Source of the DNA: Brotaphodocola sp003480315
GTDB taxonomy: Bacteria > Bacillota > Clostridia > Lachnospirales > Lachnospiraceae
NCBI RefSeq assembly: GCF_964246085.1
Contig: NZ_CAXTPD010000005.1
Direction: 5' to 3' (one strand)
Length of the DNA: 64,000 nucleotides
Shown: positions 24,474 through 31,508 of the stretch, piece by piece
Layout of the letters: the number at the start of each line of letters is the position of its first letter
Position numbering within the stretch: the stretch's first letter is position 1
Made by a program: the position numbers and the translations under genes
The notes under the pieces: generated by a model
The model's input: the letters and a program-made list of their open reading frames with translations, nothing else
Databases searched by the model: none
Told to the model about the DNA's origin: nothing

Positions 24474-25826
24474 ATGCTTCCTATCATAGCAGAATATCCG
24501 GATTTTTACCAGAATAGGATAGAAAGACAATGCGATAATCGCGGGGCGTGTGAATTGAACAGAACAGGAAAGAAAAACAGGATCATCGGACTGATGGCAG
24601 GGATCAGCATCGGGTTTGCGGTGTGGGGAAGCGTACACCCGGAGCCGGATCTGTGGCAGGGGGCGGAAAGTATGCTGGCAGAGAGCAGCCGGCCGGTATC
24701 AGAGACGAAACAGCAGCTGTCCCTGCATTCCCTGAGTGCCGTGCTGATGGATGCAGACAGTGGGCGTATTTTGTATGGAAAGGACGAGCATCAGGTACGG
24801 CCTATGGCCAGCACTACAAAGATCATGACCTGCATTCTTGCGCTGGAGCTTGGAAATCCGGAGGATTTTTGTGAGATTTCAGAAAAAGCGGCAGGGCAGC
24901 CAAAAGTGAAGCTTGGTGCGCCGGCCGGGAGCCGTATCAGGCTTAAGGATCTTTTGTATTCCCTGATGCTTGAGTCCCACAACGACTCAGCAGTGGCAAT
25001 TGCGGAGCATATCAGTGGCAGCGTAGAGGCCTTCACGGAAAAGATGAATCGCAAGGCACAGGATATTGGCTGCGTGGATACCACGTTCCTGACACCGAAC
25101 GGACTGGATGCGGAGAAGCAAAATGCAGATGGAGAGGTGATCCGTCATGGTACGACAGCCGCTGAGCTGGCAAAAATCCTGCGTTATTGTACGAAAACGT
25201 CCCCAAAAGATGATGAATTTTTAACGATAACGCGCTGCCGAAGTTATTCCTTTTCAGACTCTGAGGGACATAATACCTACAGCTGTCAGAATCACAACGC
25301 TCTCCTGGATATGACACAGGAGGCTGTGACCGGAAAAACCGGATTTACCGGAGGCGCCGGCTACTGTTATGCGGCTGAACTGTCAGACGGTGAAAGGAGC
25401 TTTATCCTCACACTTTTAGGATGTGGCTGGCCTCCGCATAAAGCCTGGAAATGGGAGGACGTACAGAAGCTGTACAGCTATGGCAAACAGAATTATTTCT
25501 ATTGCGATTTTACTTTTGAAGAAAACAGACTCCGGATCCCACTGCTGGGAGGAGCGTATAAAGACTGGATTTACGCAGTTTCTGAAAGCCCGGGTCAGAA
25601 GAGGAGTTTTCATCTTCTAGTATCGGAAACGGAGCGGCCTGTGGCAGAGTACGATATGAAAACAAGGCTGAATGCTCCGGTGAAGGCAGGGGATGAAGCC
25701 GGTGTGGTCCGTTACTGGCTTGGGCAGGATGAAATAGGCCAGAGCCACTACTGCTCAGAGGAAGATGCAGCGGCCTGGGGGCTGTCGTACTGTTTGCAGC
25801 GGATCCTCAATTTCTGGATATTCTGA
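24474..25826 (+). CDS. D-alanyl-D-alanine carboxypeptidase (PBP5/DacF type, S11)
   Basis: A penicillin-binding protein of peptidase family S11 that removes the terminal D-Ala of peptidoglycan stem peptides. The three active-site motifs are visible: SxxK as ASTTK, SxN as SHN, and KTG as GKTGFTG. An N-terminal basic stretch and hydrophobic segment (RIIGLMAGISIGFAVWG) act as signal or anchor. Start is uncertain: TTG 24453, ATG 24474 (GGTGAG 6 bases upstream), TTG 24555 and ATG 24594 are all in frame; 24555 would give the most usual signal peptide. No clear C-terminal amphipathic anchor is seen. It is divergent from dinB. Confidence 0.88.
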   Translation: MLPIIAEYPDFYQNRIERQCDNRGACELNRTGKKNRIIGLMAGISIGFAVWGSVHPEPDLWQGAESMLAESSRPVSETKQQLSLHSLSAVLMDADSGRILYGKDEHQVRPMASTTKIMTCILALELGNPEDFCEISEKAAGQPKVKLGAPAGSRIRLKDLLYSLMLESHNDSAVAIAEHISGSVEAFTEKMNRKAQDIGCVDTTFLTPNGLDAEKQNADGEVIRHGTTAAELAKILRYCTKTSPKDDEFLTITRCRSYSFSDSEGHNTYSCQNHNALLDMTQEAVTGKTGFTGGAGYCYAAELSDGERSFILTLLGCGWPPHKAWKWEDVQKLYSYGKQNYFYCDFTFEENRLRIPLLGGAYKDWIYAVSESPGQKRSFHLLVSETERPVAEYDMKTRLNAPVKAGDEAGVVRYWLGQDEIGQSHYCSEEDAAAWGLSYCLQRILNFWIF

Positions 25827-25851
25827 AATTGTAAAAATATTTCAAAAAGAC

Positions 25852-25880
25852 TTGAATTTTGTCCGATGACATTATATTAT
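25852..25880 (+). promoter_or_regulatory. probable promoter of the decarboxylase operon
   Basis: TTGAAT, 17 bases, TATTAT, about 110 bases before the first gene. The stretch 25827-25987 is AT-rich and holds no other clear structure. Confidence 0.5.
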
Positions 25881-25987
25881 TATAATCGGCAGAAATTGGA
25901 TTTACTAAGCGATTAATTGTCTTTCCCTTAACAATGTGAGCGGAAAAGTCAGAAATCGTCAAATATTTCAAAATGGAGGATTGCAAA

Positions 25988-27436
25988 ATGAGTAATCAAA
26001 CATCAGCAAGTAACAGAATCAATGCATTACTTGATGAGAACAGTTTTGTTGAAGTTGGCGCTTATATTACAGCAAGAAGCACCGATTTTAACATGGCTGA
26101 CAAGGAGACTCCGGCAGATGGCGTGATCACCGGTTACGGTACCATCGAAGGAAACCTTGTGTATGTGTACAGCCAGGACGCTTCCGTACTGGGCGGCTCC
26201 TTAGGTGAGATGCACGCAAAGAAAATTTCCAACATCTATTCCATGGCAGTAAAGATGGGCGCACCGGTCATCGGTCTGGTAGACTGTGCAGGTCTTCGTC
26301 TGCAGGAAGCAACGGACGCATTAAACGGTTTTGGTGAGATGTATTTAAGCCAGACCATGGCATCCGGCGTGGTTCCGCAGATCTCCGCTATCTTTGGTAC
26401 CTGCGGCGGCGGTATGGCAGTAGCTTCCGCTATGGCTGACTTTATCTTTATGGAAGAGAAAAACGCAAAATTATTTGTAAATTCTCCGAACGCAATCGAC
26501 GGAAACCGTGTTGAGAAGTGCGATACTTCCAGCGCTGCATTCCAGAGCGAGGAAACCGGACTTGTGGACTTCACCGGCAGCGAAGAGGATATCTTATCCC
26601 AGATCCGCTCCCTGGTAACCATCCTTCCGGCCAACAACGAGGATGATATGTCCTACAGCGAGTGCACTGACGATTTAAACCGTGTATGCTCCGATCTTGA
26701 AAATTATGCAGGAGCAACCGATCTGGCACTGGCACAGATCTCCGATGACAATTTCTTCTTAGAGGTGAAGAAGAACTATGACAAGTCCATGGTAACCGGC
26801 TTTATCCGTCTGAACGGAACCACCGTGGGCTGCGTGGCAAACCGCACTGCTGTTTACGCGGCAGACGGTGTGAAGGAAGACGAGTTCGATGCAGTTCTCT
26901 CCGCTAACGGCGCAGAGAAGGCAGCAAAGTTTGTTTCCTTCTGTGACGCATTCAACATTCCGTTACTGACCCTGGTGAACGTAAAGGGCTACAAGGCATG
27001 CAAATGCACTGAGCGCCGCATCGCAAAGAACGCAGGCCGTCTGACCTACGCTTTTGCAAACGCAAGCGTTCCGAAGGTAACCGTCGTAGTCGGCGAGGCT
27101 TATGGTACCGCATACCTGACCATGAACTCCAAGTCCATCGGTGCAGATGTGGTATATGCATGGCCGAACGCAACCATCGGCATGATGGATGCTTCCGCTG
27201 CAGCTAAGATCATGTACGCAGACGAAATTGCAAAGGCAGATGACTCCGTTGCACTCATCAATGAGAAGGCAGCTGCTTATCGTGAAATGCAGTCCAGCGC
27301 ACTTGCAGCGGCAAAGAGAGGATATGTAGACGATATCATCGAGGCATGCGACACCAGAAAACGCGTGATCGCAGCATTCGAGATGCTGTTTACCAAAAGA
27401 GAGGATCGTCCGGACAGAAAACATGGAACGGTTTAG
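25988..27436 (+). CDS. acyl-CoA carboxyltransferase-type subunit (MmdA/12S-like), divergent
   Basis: A 482-residue crotonase-fold carboxyltransferase related to MmdA (methylmalonyl-CoA decarboxylase alpha) and the 12S subunit of transcarboxylase. The first half carries GGSLGEMHAKKI and FGTCGGGMAVASAMADFIFM, the second half ASVPKVTVVVGEAYGTAYL. Several usually strict motifs differ: DVPGF is NVKGY, and DSGGARIQEG is DCAGLRLQEA, so the CoA ester used is unclear. The ATG at 25988 has GGAGGA 7 bases upstream. It is first in an operon with a gamma/delta subunit, biotin carrier, beta subunit and a pyruvate-type carboxyltransferase. Codon bias suggests high expression. Confidence 0.82.
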   Translation: MSNQTSASNRINALLDENSFVEVGAYITARSTDFNMADKETPADGVITGYGTIEGNLVYVYSQDASVLGGSLGEMHAKKISNIYSMAVKMGAPVIGLVDCAGLRLQEATDALNGFGEMYLSQTMASGVVPQISAIFGTCGGGMAVASAMADFIFMEEKNAKLFVNSPNAIDGNRVEKCDTSSAAFQSEETGLVDFTGSEEDILSQIRSLVTILPANNEDDMSYSECTDDLNRVCSDLENYAGATDLALAQISDDNFFLEVKKNYDKSMVTGFIRLNGTTVGCVANRTAVYAADGVKEDEFDAVLSANGAEKAAKFVSFCDAFNIPLLTLVNVKGYKACKCTERRIAKNAGRLTYAFANASVPKVTVVVGEAYGTAYLTMNSKSIGADVVYAWPNATIGMMDASAAAKIMYADEIAKADDSVALINEKAAAYREMQSSALAAAKRGYVDDIIEACDTRKRVIAAFEMLFTKREDRPDRKHGTV

Positions 27437-27453
27437 AATGAGGTGACAAATAT

Positions 27454-28230
27454 ATGAAACAGTATATGAAACGAGTTTTGTTAGTGTTAAGCATGGTAGT
27501 CAGCCTCTTTGCTCTGTCCGCATGCTCCAACAAGAATGCTGCTGAGGCAGAAACTATGGATCCGCAGACAGCTTCCTACATTTCTCAGATCTCGGAAAAC
27601 CTGCTCCAGACCATCGCCGAGATGGACGAAGCCACAGCAGAGGAGTCTGAGACCGGCCTGTTAAAGCAGGGCGAGGACGGACTTGCAAGCGGCCTGACTT
27701 CCTGGATCGGTGTCATGAAGGACACCGGCGCGTTCGTAAGCGTCCTTTCCTCCGATACCGAGCTTGGCGAGGATGATCAGTATGTATGTGTGATTCAGGC
27801 ACAGTTTGAGAAACGCAATGTAGAGTTCAAAGCATTCTACACCATGGATCCGCAGAGCCAGAACTTAAATCCGGTCAGCCTGACCTTCAGCCCGGAGTAC
27901 ACCGTAGGCGAGAATATGGCAAAGGCAGGTATGAATACCTTACTTGGTATGGGTACCGTATTCCTGGTACTGATCTTCATCAGCATCCTGATCAGCTGCT
28001 TCAAGTTCATCAGCGTCTTCGAAAACAAGATGAAAGCAAAGAACGCAGCTCCGGCACCGGCAGCAGCTCCAGTGGCAGCACCGGCAGCAGAAGAGGAAGA
28101 GCTTGTGGATGATCTGGAACTGGTGGCTGTCATTACTGCGGCTATCGCAGCATCAACCAACTCATCAACCGACTCCCTGGTAGTACGCTCCATCAAACGT
28201 GCACCGGGCGCAAAATGGAAAAGAGCATAA
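27454..28230 (+). CDS. OadG-family subunit fused to an N-terminal lipoprotein domain
   Basis: A 258-residue protein. It begins with a lipoprotein signal and lipobox LSAC at about residues 21-24, followed by about 140 residues of extracellular domain (SWIGVMKDTGAFVSVLSSD onward). Then comes a membrane segment, LLGMGTVFLVLIFISILISC, typical of OadG/MmdD small subunits, and an Ala/Pro-rich cytoplasmic linker ending in a conserved acidic and basic tail (IAAS...KWKRA). Classical OadG is only about 80-115 residues, so the N-terminal half is an addition. It would hold the carboxyltransferase to the beta subunit. Lies 18 bases after the carboxyltransferase gene. Confidence 0.82.
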   Translation: MKQYMKRVLLVLSMVVSLFALSACSNKNAAEAETMDPQTASYISQISENLLQTIAEMDEATAEESETGLLKQGEDGLASGLTSWIGVMKDTGAFVSVLSSDTELGEDDQYVCVIQAQFEKRNVEFKAFYTMDPQSQNLNPVSLTFSPEYTVGENMAKAGMNTLLGMGTVFLVLIFISILISCFKFISVFENKMKAKNAAPAPAAAPVAAPAAEEEELVDDLELVAVITAAIAASTNSSTDSLVVRSIKRAPGAKWKRA

Positions 28231-28251
28231 GCGAATAGGAGGATTCTTATC

Positions 28252-28614
28252 ATGAAAAATTACACAATTACTGTGAATGGCAATGTATACAATGTAACTG
28301 TTGAAGAGGGAACCACTGCTGGTGTAGTTCAGGCTCCGGCAGCAGCACCGAAGGCAGCTCCGGCAGCTCCGAAGGCAGCAGCTCCGGCCGGCGCTCAGGG
28401 TTCTGTAGTTGTAACCGCTCCGATGCCGGGTAAGATCCTGGCAGTAAAGGCTAACGCCGGACAGGCTGTAAAGAAAGGCGATGTTATCATGGTTCTCGAG
28501 GCTATGAAGATGGAGAACGATATCGTAGCTCCTCAGGATGGAACCGTTGCAAGCATTAATGCAGCAGCAGGCGACGCAGTAGAAGCTGGCGCTACTCTTG
28601 CTACATTAAACTAA
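28252..28614 (+). CDS. biotin carboxyl carrier protein of the decarboxylase
   Basis: A 120-residue biotin carrier. A short N-terminal beta segment and an Ala/Pro-rich hinge precede the biotinyl domain, where EAMKMEND holds the lysine that is biotinylated, and the domain ends normally at TLATLN. It resembles the 1.3S transcarboxylase subunit and the gamma subunits of methylmalonyl-CoA and glutaconyl-CoA decarboxylases. AGGAGG precedes the ATG. The carrier would shuttle carboxyl between the carboxyltransferases and the membrane subunit. Confidence 0.95.
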   Translation: MKNYTITVNGNVYNVTVEEGTTAGVVQAPAAAPKAAPAAPKAAAPAGAQGSVVVTAPMPGKILAVKANAGQAVKKGDVIMVLEAMKMENDIVAPQDGTVASINAAAGDAVEAGATLATLN

Positions 28615-28653
28615 TAGCTTGCAAAAAAGCAAGTTCCACATGGAGGGATTAAA

Positions 28654-29802
28654 ATGGATTATATTGGATCTACTTTGGCCAATCTTCTTCAGCAGACCGC
28701 ATTCTTCAATCTGACCTTCGGAAACTTTATCATGATTCTGGTGGCATTCGTATTCCTGTATCTGGCAATCAGAAAAGGATTCGAGCCGCTCTTACTGGTT
28801 CCGATCGCGTTTGGTATGCTGTTAGTTAATATCTACCCGGATATTATGGCTGCCCCGGAAGATATGTCCAATGGCGTAGGCGGACTTCTTCACTACTTCT
28901 TCATTCTGGATGAGTGGAGTATCCTTCCGTCTCTGATTTTCATGGGTGTCGGCGCAATGACTGATTTCGGTCCGCTGATCGCAAACCCGAAGAGCTTCCT
29001 GCTTGGCGCAGCAGCTCAGTTTGGTATCTACAGTGCATATTTCCTTGCAATTTTCATGGGCTTCAATGATAAGGCAGCAGCAGCTATCTCCATCATTGGT
29101 GGAGCAGACGGCCCGACTTCCATCTTCCTTGCAGGTAAGCTTGGACAGTCTGAGTTCATGGGACCGATCGCAGTAGCAGCTTACTCCTACATGGCGCTGG
29201 TTCCGATCATCCAGCCGCCGATCATGAAGGCTCTGACCACAGAAGAAGAGCGTAAGATCAAGATGGATCAGCTTCGTCCGGTTTCCAAGCTGGAGAAGAT
29301 CCTGTTCCCGGTTATCGTAACCGTAGTAGTCTGCCTGATTCTGCCGACTACCGCACCGCTTGTTGGTATGTTAATGCTTGGTAACCTGTTCCGTGAGTCT
29401 GGCGTTGTAAAACAGCTGTCCGAGACCGCAAGCAATGCCCTGATGTACATCGTAGTTATCCTGCTTGGTACTTCCGTAGGCGCATCCACCAGTGCAGAGG
29501 CTTTCTTAAAGGTAACCACCTTAAAGATCGTTGCCCTGGGTCTGGTAGCATTCGCAGTAGGTACCGCAGCCGGCGTTATCTTCGGTAAGATCATGTGCAA
29601 GCTTACAGGCGGTAAGGTAAACCCGTTAATCGGTTCCGCAGGTGTATCTGCAGTGCCGATGGCAGCCCGTGTATCCCAGAAGGTTGGTTCTGAGGCAGAC
29701 CCGACGAACTTCCTGCTGATGCATGCAATGGGCCCGAACGTAGCAGGTGTTATCGGTACTGCAGTTGCTGCCGGTACATTCATGGCAATTTTCGGCGTTT
29801 AA
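28654..29802 (+). CDS. oadB: sodium-pumping decarboxylase beta subunit
   Basis: A 382-residue multi-pass membrane protein of the OadB/MmdB/GcdB family, which decarboxylates carboxybiotin and pumps Na+ outward. The key motif GGADGPTSIFLAGKL holds the essential Asp of the family (Asp203 in Klebsiella OadB); the C-terminal NFLLMHAMGPNVAGVIGTAV is also conserved. Length is normal. Preceded by GGAGGG. It turns carboxyltransfer into sodium motive force, as in fermentative Clostridia. Family naming is sure; partner specificity depends on which carboxyltransferase is used. Confidence 0.95.
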   Translation: MDYIGSTLANLLQQTAFFNLTFGNFIMILVAFVFLYLAIRKGFEPLLLVPIAFGMLLVNIYPDIMAAPEDMSNGVGGLLHYFFILDEWSILPSLIFMGVGAMTDFGPLIANPKSFLLGAAAQFGIYSAYFLAIFMGFNDKAAAAISIIGGADGPTSIFLAGKLGQSEFMGPIAVAAYSYMALVPIIQPPIMKALTTEEERKIKMDQLRPVSKLEKILFPVIVTVVVCLILPTTAPLVGMLMLGNLFRESGVVKQLSETASNALMYIVVILLGTSVGASTSAEAFLKVTTLKIVALGLVAFAVGTAAGVIFGKIMCKLTGGKVNPLIGSAGVSAVPMAARVSQKVGSEADPTNFLLMHAMGPNVAGVIGTAVAAGTFMAIFGV

Positions 29803-29869
29803 AATTCAATCATTTCTTGCTGCAGCAATATAAAGTTGCCGCAACATATAAATTTGGAGGTAAAGAATC

Positions 29870-31282
29870 ATGGCTGAGATTCAGAAAAAACCGGTTAAGA
29901 TCGTTGAGACTGTCCTGCGTGACGCTCATCAGTCCCTGATCGCAACCAGAATGAGCACCGAGCAGATGCTTCCGATCATCGATAAAATGGACAAGATTGG
30001 CTATTATGCAGTAGAGTGCTGGGGCGGCGCGACCTTTGATGCTTCCCTTCGCTTCCTGAAGGAGGATCCGTGGGAGAGACTGAGAAAGTTAAGAGCCGGA
30101 TTTAAAAATACAAAATTACAGATGCTGTTCCGTGGCCAGAACATTCTGGGCTACAACCACTACGCAGATGATGTAGTAGAGTACTTCGTACAGAAATCCG
30201 TTGCAAACGGTATTGATATCATCCGTATTTTCGACTGCTTAAACGATCTGCGTAACCTGCAGACCGCTGTAAAGGCAGCAAATAAGGAAAAGGCACATGC
30301 TCAGATCGCACTGTGCTACACCCTGGGTGATGCTTACACCCTGGATTATTGGAAAGACATCGCAAAGAGAATTGAAGATATGGGCGCAGATTCCATCTGT
30401 ATCAAGGATATGGCTGGTCTGTTAACCCCGTACGCAGCACAGGAACTGGTAAGCGCATTAAAAGAGTCCACCCAGCTGCCGATCGACCTGCATACCCACT
30501 ACACCTCCGGTGTAGCTTCCATGACCTATCTGAAGGCTGTAGAGGCAGGCTGCGATATCATTGATACTGCAATGTCTCCGCTGGCACTTGGTACCAGCCA
30601 GCCGGCAACTGAGGTTATGGTAGAGACCTTCAAGGGAACTCCGTACGATACCGGTTTATCTCAGGACAAGCTTGCTGAGATCACCGATTACTTCGCACCG
30701 ATCCGTGAAGAGGCTCTGAAATCCGGTCTGTTAAATCCGAAGGTACTTGGCGTGAATATCAAGACCCTTCGTTATCAGGTTCCGGGCGGTATGCTCTCTA
30801 ACCTGGTCAGCCAGCTGAAAGAGGCAGGTAAGGAAGATAAGTATCAGGAGGTTCTCGAGGAGATCCCGCGTGTTCGTAAGGACTTCGGTGAGCCGCCGCT
30901 TGTTACCCCGTCTTCCCAGATCGTTGGTACCCAGGCTGTTATGAACGTTATCTCCGGCGAACGCTACAAACTGGTTCCGAAGGAGTCCAAGAAGATCATG
31001 CTCGGCGAGTTCGGCCAGACTGTAAAGCCGTTCAACGCAGAAGTGCAGAAGAAGATCATCGGCGACGAAACCCCGATCACCTGCAGACCTGCAGATCTGA
31101 TCGCTCCGCAGCTGCCGCAGTTCGAGAAAGAGTGTGCTCAGTGGAAGCAGCAGGATGAGGATGTCCTTTCCTACGCTCTGTTCCCGAAGGTAGCAGAAGA
31201 GTTCTTCAAATACAGAGAGGCTCAGCAGACCAAGGTAGACGCTGCTGTGGCAGACACCGAGAGCAAGGCTTATCCGGTATAA
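29870..31282 (+). CDS. oadA: pyruvate/oxaloacetate carboxyltransferase subunit (OadA/PycB/5S type) without biotin domain
   Basis: A 470-residue carboxyltransferase of the DRE-TIM metallolyase type: VETVLRDAHQSLIATRM at the N-terminus, FDCLNDLRN, the IKDMAGLLTPY segment with the functional lysine, and HTHYTSGVASM with metal-binding histidines. The conserved PycB/OadA C-terminal helical domain is present. Unlike Klebsiella OadA (about 595 residues), the biotinyl domain is absent, consistent with the separate carrier encoded upstream. It would move carboxyl between oxaloacetate/pyruvate and biotin. GGAGG precedes the ATG and a strong terminator closes the operon. Confidence 0.92.
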   Translation: MAEIQKKPVKIVETVLRDAHQSLIATRMSTEQMLPIIDKMDKIGYYAVECWGGATFDASLRFLKEDPWERLRKLRAGFKNTKLQMLFRGQNILGYNHYADDVVEYFVQKSVANGIDIIRIFDCLNDLRNLQTAVKAANKEKAHAQIALCYTLGDAYTLDYWKDIAKRIEDMGADSICIKDMAGLLTPYAAQELVSALKESTQLPIDLHTHYTSGVASMTYLKAVEAGCDIIDTAMSPLALGTSQPATEVMVETFKGTPYDTGLSQDKLAEITDYFAPIREEALKSGLLNPKVLGVNIKTLRYQVPGGMLSNLVSQLKEAGKEDKYQEVLEEIPRVRKDFGEPPLVTPSSQIVGTQAVMNVISGERYKLVPKESKKIMLGEFGQTVKPFNAEVQKKIIGDETPITCRPADLIAPQLPQFEKECAQWKQQDEDVLSYALFPKVAEEFFKYREAQQTKVDAAVADTESKAYPV

Positions 31283-31306
31283 TTAATACAGAATTAACGA
31301 TAGGAG

Positions 31307-31345
31307 CAGGAAGAAATCTGTGAAAACAGGTTTCTTCCTGTTTTT
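31307..31345 (+). terminator. terminator of the decarboxylase operon
   Basis: A 14-bp stem (31307-31320 with 31327-31340, one G-U pair), six-base loop and five T, 25 bases after the last stop codon. Confidence 0.9.
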
Positions 31346-31409
31346 CCATGTTACAATCCATGAAATTCTTACAATTTTTGGTGATTCTGTGAACTTTCTT
31401 TGCTTTCCG

Positions 31410-31438
31410 TTGACGCAGTCGGATTTTGTCATTATAAT
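31410..31438 (+). promoter_or_regulatory. promoter of the SH3/glucosaminidase-like gene
   Basis: TTGACG, 17 bases, TATAAT (11 of 12 consensus bases), about 70 bases before the start codon at 31509. Confidence 0.75.
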
Positions 31439-31508
31439 GTAACGTAGCGTAAATTTGTCGGGAGCAGGATCCTGTCCCAGACAAATGCGATACTAAGGAG
31501 ATCATCAA

